A DNA stretch of 64,000 nt, taken from the NCBI GenBank assembly GCA_011033025.1, contig WFMF01000010.1:372001-436000 (forward strand), written 5' to 3'. Shown in pieces: positions 55,401-64,000 of the stretch. The position numbers and the translations under genes are program-made. Origin of the DNA: Beroe forskalii (Eukaryota; Ctenophora; Nuda; Beroida; Beroidae). The notes under the pieces were generated by a model that was not told the origin of the DNA, did no database searches, and was given only the letters and a program-made list of their open reading frames with translations. The stretch's first letter is position 1. Each line of letters opens with the position of its first letter.

Positions 55401-58400
55401 GGAGACCCAATTCATGACGTCACTGTACCTGAACTCCCCTAGTTTACATCTGCTACTTCACTGCTCCCTGCCCTAATTGCGGCTTCCTCATTATGTTGAT
55501 AATTGCAGTCATCGTGCAACTAATTGCTCTCAAAGTGCCACGAATTGCGCGTATTGTTGCATGAATGCATGACCGTCCAATGTTGCTATGAAATATACCG
55601 TGCTTCACTACGGAAGCTCAATTTCGACCAAGCTACTGAGGAATTCGTTTGAACCTGTTGAAAGCTTCTGATATCGTAAAATGAAGACTGCTTTTATCTT
55701 ATTGGTGATGGTGCCCTGTTGTTTAATTACACTGAGTCATTCGGAACCTGTTAGAGGTGAAAAAATCCTGTCCGACATTGCAGTTGAAGTTACCGGAGGA
55801 TTGGGACCAAGGGATGGTTACTCTTCAGCTGCATACTGTCCTGCTGACTACGTTACAATCAAATGTAAAATGATAAAGGAGAGTAGCGGTTTAAACTCTG
55901 ACGGATGTAATATAAATGATAGAAGGTGCTTGGCAGTCGTAGGAAGTTCTGATAATGGTCTTTGGGTATGTTCTTATGTTATTTTGGCACTTCCATACTG
56001 CAGTATGTAGATAAAAATACTAAGTTTACCTAGTCCCTCCAAATAACAAACATGAAAGCATGAACAGGATGCTTTCATACACGAGTACAGTTGTAGGACT
56101 GGCTGAGATCATTTTCACTTAACTTCTCTTTGATTGTTCATCAGACACATTTCCATCCGTGTTTAGCGGAAATTATTCCTTCAGGCTCAATCTGTTTGCT
56201 TCAAAAAATCAGAAAATACCTTCGTGGCTAGACATCTGGAAGAATCCGGTGATGCGCCCACCGATATCAAGATACAATGCACGGGTGATGAAGTGATGGT
56301 GACATGTGTAGCCTACTCAGATACCACATTAGAGCGTAGTGTAGGAATTGGAAACGTCAATAGGAATGATGCACAAGTCTCTATTGACAGTGGGACTAAC
56401 TCCTGCTGGATTCGGTGCAAATACCGAGATTGTACCTTGTCCGCAATGTGTCTGTCTACAAAAATAAAAAGTAAGAATTAGGAAATATTCTATTATCTCT
56501 TTCAACTCTAACAATCTAACACAGTTTCATGGCTCGCCAAGCCGCACACGCCTGGAGAAAACTGCATATGAGAGGTAAAATAAGGACATTTCCATTGACA
56601 TTTTCCAACTCGATACACAGTATTTTTCTCACAGCTTCTAAATACTTGAATAAACAGATAAGAACACCTGCTATGCCTTCACCTCTGACGACATGCAGAA
56701 GATTCGGAACGGTCTTACAGAAGAGGAAGTGTGTGAAAGCCGGCACCCCTGGAACGAGTTCAAGGCGGATTTGCACTGGAATCTGGAGTGTATAGGCTGC
56801 TCCTGCTGCACTTTCTCAGAACCGAGTAAAGGACAATTTATTGTTCTGATTTGTGATAAACACAAAATTGTGAAATACATGGACAATTACGGTATTCGGT
56901 CATTTGGCCTAACTGGACATTTGGCCTAACACTGGCTAGGGTTAGGGGAGAGAGATAAATTCAAAATTGTGCGAGTTTTAGACGTTAGGCCAAATGTCCA
57001 GTTAGGCCAAATGACCTAGAACCCGTATCGTGCCTATCGGGTCCACATTGCGACACTTCCCTGGGTGCAGCCTCAGGGATGTATCTCGTGTCCACCCGCA
57101 GCCCAGATTGGGCGAGGGTACCAATATGGACTGATCAGGCAATTTTATGTATTATAGAACACTGACGATTTCATGCGGGTCTATAATATATAGACACTTG
57201 CCTGATCGGGTCCATATAGGTTTAGACTCTCGCCCTACGGGCTCGGGCCAAAACTGGATACATCCCTCGGGCTAACGCCTTCTGGAAGTATCCCAAAATG
57301 GACCCGATAGGCGCGTGTCTATGTATTTTATAGACACCGATGAAAACTTCGGAGGGTTCTATAAATATACTAAAACTAAATCGACACTTGTAAGTGTAAC
57401 CTCAATAGTGGTGTGTGAGAGGTAGGTCTTAGTATGATGTGGTCGTGAGTTGAATGAAGTAGTAATTTCCATATTATCATATTGATAATATTGATATCAT
57501 CGATAATGGGTATATGGGACATGGCACAAAAAACCTGAGAAATTGATCAATTATTCAGATGTAAATTATCACTTTCCATTAACTCAGATATCGCATAATC
57601 ATCCCATTATGTGCATTCCCAGAAAGCCAAAATAACACTGGATGTTAGAATTACGGTGACAGTTTTAACCTATTATATGAGCACGCTTTAAATTTGCGTG
57701 GCGTACAGACATGTTATTTCTATGTCTATATGCCGCCAAATTTTAAGCCGCGCGCTCAAAAGTCGCGCAAACTGCAGTTCGAACTGTCACTGTGAGTATC
57801 AATAAGGAAAAGATTGATGATCATCGTGTCGGTAGAGTCAACGGCCGGATGGGGGAGTGGTAATGGAAACGTGATGCTCGAGGCAAGGGAACGCTAGGAT
57901 CTAAGCGCCACAGTTGGATATCGTGGCCAAGTGATCTCATTGCTTATCTCATCTCAAAGACGAATGAGATCCTCTGGAAAACGACAAGTGAGCGTATCAC
58001 AGTGAGATATGAACTGGTGAAGTCTCACTCGTCATCGAATAGTTGAAGAAGAAAAGACAGAAGAAGGGACACGTTTGTTTTTGTCCCTCCTAATACCTAC
58101 TGCGTTTAAATTCGTTTCTGTGCGTTTGTTTCAATAAGAGGCACATAGAAATGCGTTTATTGTGTGAGTGAGGCGTCCATTTCTACTAGCAATGAACGCA
58201 AGGATAGAGAATATACACGATGCACAAATTGAATTTGCGTTTAATATCTTTGTAGGATGTTACCCTACCCTACCCCGAGCGCGCAACGTTCTACATTTGG
58301 AGTTGGACGGTCACATTTGCGCTCTCGCTAGATAGCCATCCAGTCAAAAGAAATAGACGGGCAACGTCCGTCGATTAATCTCTAAGAATTCGTTCATTTT

Positions 58401-61400
58401 CTTTAGAATCGTACCTATTATATTGTGTACTTTTTATTTTTGTACCGTTGCGGCCACCTTGTTGAAAAGGGGCCTTTTAAGTAAACGGTGTCAGACAAAC
58501 AGATTATGTCTCATTAAGCTGGTGTCAGTCAAACAGAATATGTCTGAGCAAACTGGTGTCAGTCAAACAGAATATGTCTGAGTAAACTGGTGTCAGACAA
58601 ACAGAATATGTCAGAGTAAACTGGTGTCAGACAAACAGAATATGTCAGAGTCAACTGGTGCCAAACAAACAGAATATGTCTGAGTAAACTGGTGTCAGTC
58701 ATTCAGACATTCAGACAAACAGATCTTGTCAGAGTAAACTGGTGTCAGTCAAACAGAATATGTCTGAGTAAACTGGTGTCAGTCAAACAGAATATGTCTG
58801 AGTAAACTGGTGTCAGTCATTCAGACATTCAGACAAACAGAATATGTCAGAGTAAACTGGTGTCAGTCAAACAGAATATGTCTGAGTAAACTGGTGTCAG
58901 TAATTCAGACATTCAGACAAACAGATCATGTCAGAGTAAACTGGTGTCAGTCAAACAGAATATGTCTGAGTAAACTGGTGTCAGTCATTCAGACATTCAG
59001 ACAAACAGATCATGTCAGAGTAAACTGGTGTCAGTCAAACAGAATATGTCTGAGTAAACTGGTGTCAGTCATTCAGACATTCAGATCTTGTCAGAGTAAA
59101 CTGGTGTCAGTCAAACAGAATATGTCTGAGTAAACTGGTGTCAGTCAAACAGAATATGTCTGAGTAAACTGGTGTCAGTCATTCAGACATTCAGACAAAC
59201 AGATCATGTCAGAGTAAACTGGTGTCAGTCAAACGGAATATGTCTGAGTAAACTGGTGTCAGTCATTCAGACATTCAGACAAACAGATCATGTCAGAGTA
59301 AACTGTTGCCAAACAAACATATTATGTCTGAGTAAACTGACGTCAGACAAACAGATTATGTCAGAGTAAACTGGTGTCCGACAAACAGATTATGTCTGGG
59401 TAAACTGACGTCAGTTTTGTTGAAAACCCACGGTGGGGTACCCGTAAGGGCTTTGAAACAATATTATATATTGCTGTATAGCGTCACATCTTTGACATGA
59501 ACCCGTTAAAATTAATATCGAGAAGATAAGACACATCTGAGTTGATGATTGTGGTTTGTTAATTTCACATCACTTTCCTCAGAACCAGAAGACGTGTCCC
59601 TCCCGTTTATCAAGGTAGGAGTTGCCGTTACTACCAGTAATCCGGACAGCCAGATAACCGACGAGATATCCATACCTCTCCTTCCCTCCACCTACAACTT
59701 CCCCGCCTCTGGGGCTGTTGATGACGACCTCACTTCGTTCGTCCGGACCAGGAACCCCGCTGAGAGCACTCCAGAGATCACTTTGGATCTCGGGGGCACG
59801 TATTATGTGGCGTTCGTTAAGCTGTACCTTCCTCACTTCACGTCAGGGTTCTTCAGCCCAGACCCGCTCAGCATATGCCTTCAATCCCTGGATGCTTTCA
59901 ATGTTAGTTCTCTTGATAGTAATGAATTAAAGATAGGGAGAGATTTAGAACCTAAAGCACCATAAAAACATGATTTTTGTTGCATTTCGTCTCTTTACGA
60001 ATCCGTAATGAATCAAAGATTCACGAGTCTGAAAAGCTTCTTAAATGCTTATTTTGTAAAATGTAAAAAAGTTCTCTAATCACATTAAGAGGGGTGGGGC
60101 TTAAGTCATCAGTTATTTTCTTACATCAGTTGTTTTCATACATCAGTTATTTTCTTACATCAGTTATTTTCTAACATCGGTAACTTTCTCACAGTCGTGT
60201 CTGAACCAAGAATCGGGTACACGATTGGAATACAAAGCAAGCGACGATTCTGATTGGGAATTGCTAGCTGAAATGGACTTCACAGGACACCATTCTCAAG
60301 CTGAAAGAACGTATTCTTACGATATTTATGGGGAAGTTTCGGCATTTCGCTTTATAAACTGGTATCCTAATGGGGTCATTAGGCTCAGTGAGGTCCTCGT
60401 TGCAACGATAGGTAAACATTTCGCTTTTATTCAGGCTTGAACGATTAGCTTGCTAAAAAGTTTCTCTTTTGTTGACTAACTTTTAGGAGTCTGCATTCAA
60501 AAATAACCTAACACAACAGGAATTCTTGGTGCTTTGCATCGAATAACAAACTAATTCTCAATTAATTCTAAACTGATAAAAACTAATTCTAAACCAATAA
60601 AACCCTTTGGGGTTTTCAAACAGAACGGAACTGCACGGGTAACTACTATCTGGTAAAGCCGTTTAACTACTGTAACCCTTGCTCTGACGGAACGTACAGT
60701 TACGGGGGGCATTCGGAGACTTGTAGCAGCGACAGATCAACAGTCCATCCCTTGCCCTGGAGATGTGAGTTATAACAGCTCTTTTTTTCATTACTTCATG
60801 TTATCCAACCTATAGAGTCCTGTAATTCAGAGTCGATATATTTAATGTAAGAATGTTGTAGAGAGGGTGACAAATCCCTCCAATGTCCTCATCGGTTGTG
60901 TTACTCCACTAATATGGGAAATAATATGTCCATTTTTTTTTATTTCGAAGGTTTTACTTCTATTCCAACAGCTGTAACAGCCAATGACAGGAATCGAAGG
61001 ATTCAAGTAATCAAGCCAGTGACGGTTAAGGAAGTGTAATCCATACTTTCGTCGCCCGAGACTTCGCTGCAATGGGCAGCTCCTCATTTAACCCTCCCGC
61101 ACAGTTTCCTGTACGCTCGGCTGAGTGAACCGTGTGGCTGCTTAGGTGAGAGTTCTCACCCTTAGCACGGAAGGCAAGGCCGGGAATTGAACTACCAACC
61201 TCGCGATTGAAAGTCAGACGCCCTAACCACTGCGCTACCTGGCCACTAAAAACACTTTCTGCGACGCGATGTCATTATATGAGGCCCTCTATTTCCAATC
61301 CTATCCCTCAGTTTCTCACTACAAATCGTTGGAAAACAGTGACATTGTCTCTGCTGCTGCAGTTTACCTAGCCAGTGGAGACTCTGATGGTTATCTGGCT

Positions 61401-63705
61401 GTAGATGACGATATGACCACTTTCACCTACATAGGTTGTATGAATTATGATGAGAGGAGTTACTGATCGTGTCATTGTCAATGTCGTAAATTCGAATACA
61501 ATTTCAACCATTTCAGCAATTTTAATTTAATTTAATTCTAATCCATCACCTATTATAACAGCTCCGTTTTTCCCCGATAGAATCAGGAGACAGTTCTCCA
61601 GCCTCGTTTTCCTACCGGATCTCAAGCGGTGACTATTTCATCCATGAGGTGGTGGTCTTCCTCCTGTTTAGAGAAGACTGGTTCTACTTCCCTGACCACC
61701 CCTGCCTCGTGTCAACCAGTGCTTACCAGGTAAAGTGAAGTGGTTACACCTAGGTCATTTGCTCTTAACTTTATTAAAAGAAGATAATGACTATTAAAAT
61801 TTATATATGCTGACTTATTCCACAATTTGTTACCCCATTTCTCTAAATTATGACTCTGAACGTATAAAAACGCTTTTTAATATCCACCCCTCTTCTTTAG
61901 GCCTGCAAAGACGCTGAATCCGGCACTGAGGTAGTTGTTCTGGACGCTGAGGGCGCTGAAGTAGGGAAGTGTGGAGAGATCACCACTAACTACGGAGAGG
62001 AGATGGGAGACCAGACGTACCGGGTACAGTGTGACATGGAGGGCAGGGAGGTCGTCTTACGGCACAGTGAGGGAGTCATCAGACTCATCGCCTTCTACAT
62101 CACTACTCTGGGTAGGGAAACTCATCGCCTTCTACATCACTACTATAGGTAGAGGGTCAGGACGGAATTTCGACACCCTCGAAAAGTTCGACAACCTAAA
62201 AGTTAGACATTCTCTCTGCTTGTCGAACTTCCGGGCGTCAACAGACTGAATGTTAGGTCCCATCATCGCATGGTAGGACTATGCAAATATACAATATGGT
62301 CGAAATCTTGTAGATGTCGTGAACAATCCTCCAGGTGACCAGCCGACAAATAACAGTTTTACACTATATTGTACTTTACATTCAATAATCAATAGGTTGT
62401 TAAATCCCACAGCCTAGGTTTAAAAGGGTTTTTAACTGATTCTTGGCATTTCAGAGCGGTTTGTTACTGATTCCTGGCATTTCAGAGCGGTTTTTAAACT
62501 GATTCTTGGCATCAGAGCAGTTTTACTGATTCTTGGCATTTCAGAGCGGTTTGTTACTGATTCTTGGCATTTCAGAGCTGTTTTAACTGATTCTTGGCAT
62601 TTCAGAGCGGTTTTCAACTGATTCTTGGCATTTCAGAGCTGTTTTAACTGGTTCTTTGCATTTCAGAGCTGGAGTTTTAACTGATTCCTGGCATTTCAGA
62701 GCTGGAGTTTACTGATTCTTGGCATTTCGGAGCGGTTTGTTACTGATTCCTGGCATTTCAGAGCGGGATTGCAGCGGTAACCACTTCCTGAGGAAGCCCG
62801 GTAACTTGTGCACACCGTGTGAGTCCCGCCTCTACAGCTACGGTGGGAAGTCGGAGGAATGCGTTGCAGATAGGACCCTGATCACACCCACGCCATGGAG
62901 TAATGTATTGTTGGATATTTGTTGTTTTTGACTAATGCTGAATAATAAATTCAGTATCATAAAATTGTTGATTTTAAGAAATTAAAGTATCAAGCTCTTT
63001 AAAAAACGTTTCAAATAGCATGTGCTAATCGTCTTCAGTGAGATAATAAGTTTGTTCGTCCCCACAGGGCCCGGGTCTGTGTCAGGAACCCTCAAATCGC
63101 TGTCTGCCTCCCAGCACCCTGCTGCAGACAACATGGCAACAAGAGCTCTGGATCTAGACCTCTCCACCTTCGCTCTTATCTCTGGTGCAGGGGCGTGGCT
63201 TAGAGTTGACTTGGGAGAGACTGTGCACGTGGGGGATGTTACGGTGTACCTCATGTTCTTCACCGACTGGTTTTACTACCCTGACGACCCTTGTTTGCTC
63301 TCCCTCGATCATTACAAGGTGGGTGGGGAGGCTTCTTCACTGCTAGTGGAATCTCAAACTCAAAGTTACTGCGACAAAGCTGTTAGTAGGGAATGGTATT
63401 TCATCAGCTCTTTTCTTTAATTTCACCGATGTAGAAGGTGTACATAGTAAGATATTGATAGATTACATCCTGTAATATCAACTCCGTATATTCTCTGTAG
63501 GGGTGTAAAGACGAGGAAACAGGGATGGTGATAGAACTCTACGACTCCGATGAGAACCTTGTAAAGACCTGTGGCAGTCTGGTAACTTCCTATGACTTGA
63601 CTCTGGAGGGACAGACCTACACTTTCCAATGTCAAGCTGTGGGGGAGTTTCTCATGCTCAGAAACCCTGTCATACGAGTTCTGGAGATTTCCGTGGTTTC
63701 TTCAG
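52432..63705 (+). CDS. Modular extracellular gene: galactose-binding-like domains alternating with GCC2/GCC3-like Cys modules (partial)
   Basis: Exons 52432-52540, 52984-53157, 56658-56825, 59583-59902, 60195-60411, 60624-60764, 61312-61434, 61581-61729, 61901-62111, 62762-62899, 63068-63318 and 63501-63705 join at consistent phases; modules are bounded by symmetric phase-1 introns. Galactose-binding/fucolectin-like parts show AVDDDLTSF, ITLDLGGTYYVAFVKLYLP, WLRVDLGETVHVGDVTVYL and CELQVFG. Cys modules read NCTGNYYLVKPFNYCNPCSD with GTYSYGGHSETC, and DCSGNHFLRKPGNLCTPCES with LYSYGGKSEEC. This looks like a secreted or cell-surface glycan-binding or adhesion protein. The 5' end (signal peptide and first half of the first domain) and 3' end are missing; the 5.9-kb satellite lies directly upstream. 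Confidence 0.75.
52701..52983 (+). repeat. About 68-bp minisatellite made of a splice acceptor plus exon start
   Basis: Acceptor-exon units start at 52711, 52777, 52846 and 52914, and the real one at 52984 (spacings 66, 69, 68, 70). Each has the pyrimidine tract CCCTCTCTCACTTCAG, then CCCAGGAATGTGCCGCTGAC and CACTACCTCGTCTTTCCCAC. Only the last continues as CTGTGCCCCCTGTAGTGCGG, the Cys-module exon. Confidence 0.92.
53215..53410 (-). repeat. Inverted copies of the ACTGGTGTCAGACAAACAG minisatellite
   Basis: Three to four copies of TGTCTGACACCAGTTTACT, the reverse complement of the unit that fills 58485-59420, mixed with AAGTACTTAAGTACTTAGAC repeats. Located in the intron after the first Cys-module exon. 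Confidence 0.75.
53420..55670. other. Intronic region of the modular gene, no supportable exon
   Basis: Mostly unique AT-rich DNA. A hydrophobic - strand frame of 106 codons at 53544-53864 has no recognisable domain. CRE-like TGACGTCA and GACGTCA motifs occur near 54563 and 55381-55418. The region separates the modular gene's exon at 52984 from the nested gene at 55681. Confidence 0.3.
55681..56481 (+). CDS. Nested gene: small secreted Cys-rich protein with two related modules
   Basis: Exons 55681-55965 and 56185-56481 (phase 0 junction, TAG stop) give 193 residues. The start MKTAFILLVMVPCCLITLSH is a clear signal peptide. The first module reads YCPADYVTIKCKM, CNINDRRCLAVVG and GLWAQSVC; the second QCTGDEVMVTCVAY, SCWIRCKY and CTLSAMC. 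The paired C...C...C...C spacing suggests a duplicated Cys-rich unit faintly like the C-terminal Cys-rich modules of PCSK9-type proteins; this is tentative. The gene lies on the same strand inside the intron 53158-56657 of the modular gene. An AAAA/GTAAGA donor just before the stop leaves open a longer spliced form. Confidence 0.6.
56898..57016. mobile_element. MITE, GGTCATTTGGCC family (best-preserved copy)
   Basis: Arms GGTCATTTGGCCTAACTGGA and TCCAGTTAGGCCAAATGACC are perfect inverse matches, followed inward by a second TTTGGCCTAAC / GTTAGGCCAAA pair. Total about 119 bp; no coding capacity. Confidence 0.8.
57029..57314. mobile_element. Foldback MITE with nested inverted repeats
   Basis: Outer arms CGTGCCTATCGGGTCCACAT and the inverse ATGGACCCGATAGGCGCG. 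GGGATGTATC is matched by GATACATCCC, and CTGATCAGGCAA pairs with TTGCCTGATC further in. Confidence 0.7.
57320..58480. other. Intronic DNA without a visible exon
   Basis: AT-rich unique sequence. Around 57.66-57.79 kb a GC-rich patch (GCCGCGCGCTCAAAAGTCGC) resembles the patch at 23.27-23.36 kb, so both may be copies of a further repeat family. Confidence 0.3.
58485..59420 (+). repeat. 34-bp minisatellite (GTAAACTGGTGTCAGTCAAACAG)
   Basis: About 27 units of AAACAGAATATGTCTGAGTA plus AACTGGTGTCAGTC, some with an extra ATTCAGACATTCAGAC segment, forming a partly regular higher-order pattern. It lies in the intron before exon 59583. Confidence 0.93.
60105..60190 (+). repeat. About 18-bp repeat at a splice acceptor (CATCAGTTATTTTCTTA)
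   Basis: Four to five units of ACATCAGTTATTTTCT run into the tract AACTTTCTCACAG used as the acceptor of exon 60195. Confidence 0.75.
60938..61247 (-). mobile_element. tRNA-derived SINE, full-length copy
   Basis: On the - strand: a tRNA-like head (GGTAGCGCAGTGGTTAGGGC, GGTAGTTCAATTCCC), a body shared with the copy at 9071 (GGAAACTGTGCGGGAGGGTT, GATTACACTTCCTTAACCGT), the tail GTTGGAATAGAAGTAAAACC, and a terminal A-run. The head differs in sequence from that at 9071 while the body and tail match, so two tRNA heads share one body. Confidence 0.82.
62425..62761 (+). repeat. About 29-bp minisatellite made of a splice acceptor plus exon start
   Basis: About eleven units of ACTGATTCTTGGCATTTCAG followed by AGCGGTTTT or AGCTGGAGTTTT. 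The last one, GGCATTTCAG/AGCGGGATTG, is the acceptor and first codons of the Cys-module exon at 62762. Confidence 0.9.
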
Positions 63706-64000
63706 GTTTTATGTTGTTTCTACCAGAGTTCTGGAGATTTCCGTGGTTTCTTCAGGTTTTCTGTTGTTTCTACAGGTTTTTCTGTTGTTTCTTCAGGTTT
63801 TCTGTTGTTCCTATTTTCTGTTGTTCCTATTTTCTCTTGTTTCTACATGTTTTTCTGTTTTTTCTTCTACCGGTTTTCAGGTTTACTGTTGTTTCGTCAG
63901 GTTTCTTTTGTTTCTTCAGGTTTTCTGTTGTTTCTACAGGTTTTCTGTTGTTTCTTCAGGTTTTCTGTTGTTTCTTCAGGTTTTCTGTTGTTTATACAGG
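63700..64000 (+). repeat. About 19-bp repeat (TTTCTTCAGGTTTTCTGTTG) after a splice donor
   Basis: The exon end GTTCTGGAGATTTCCGTGGT with TTCTTCAG/GTTTTATG is duplicated once at 63729. About twelve shorter TTCTTCAGGTTTTCTGTTG units then run to the end of the window. Confidence 0.88.

Noticed and set aside
56529-56573. Separate exon starting MARQAAHAWRKLHMRG with donor GTAAAA
   Set aside because: It could join the exon at 56658 in phase, but the host exon 52984-53157 joins that exon in phase equally well and continues the extracellular protein, so no independent start is needed.
1-64000. CRISPR-like arrays
   Set aside because: Repeats are contiguous without unique spacers and lie in introns of animal genes.

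Overview
This is animal genomic DNA. Genes are broken into small exons (about 60-320 bp) with GT-AG introns, there is a YTHDC2-type RNA helicase, a single-exon rhodopsin-like GPCR, a mosaic extracellular gene with symmetric phase-1 modules, tRNA-derived SINEs and many foldback elements. A marine, possibly non-bilaterian invertebrate (for example a cnidarian) would fit, but I cannot fix the phylum from this window. A large part of the window is tandem repeat. Some stretches (about 14.8-15.7, 19.5-20.06, 25.6-26.7 and 46.7-49.1 kb) carry scattered small indels that look like unpolished long-read consensus, so broken frames there may be artefacts. Layout, all genes on the + strand: 0-2.9 kb, the last three exons of an unrecognised Gln-rich protein; 3.9-6.3 kb, a cluster of inverted-repeat elements; 5.76-24.47 kb, about 23 exons of a YTHDC2-like gene in protein order (ankyrin insert, RecA2, HA2, OB-like, linker, first YTH exon); 25.5-26.7 kb, a degraded second copy of the last two YTHDC2 exons; 26.7-30.3 kb, two minisatellites; 30.9-31.6 kb, a 650-bp foldback element; 34.2-35.3 kb, simple satellites; 37.4-38.5 kb, an orphan class A GPCR followed by a long 16-bp array; 39.9-41.95 kb, retroelement remnants on the - strand; 42.3-43.2 kb, a three-exon single-pass membrane protein; 45.7-51.6 kb, a 16-bp satellite with a higher-order tail; 52.4 kb to beyond the end, a gene of galactose-binding-like domains alternating with Cys-rich (GCC2/GCC3-like) modules, with a small secreted Cys-rich gene nested in one of its introns. 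The main discovery candidate is a recurrent structure: at many exon-intron junctions the junction itself (intron tail plus the first codons, or the last codons plus the donor) has been amplified into a minisatellite lying in the intron. It is seen at acceptors (1.06-1.77, 2.42-2.82, 13.4-20.06, 52.70-52.98, 62.43-62.76 kb) and donors (12.24-12.53, 23.49-24.24 kb), as two-copy versions (6.33-6.40, 13.26-13.33, 21.26-21.33, 62.09-62.16 kb), and at a stop codon (38.49 kb). A few introns also carry the same direct repeat at both ends, the form expected if introns arise by tandem duplication of AGGT sites. I could not find the RecA1/DEAH half of YTHDC2 upstream of 5764 or the second half of its YTH domain downstream of 24467; rearrangement, missing assembly or real loss remain open.
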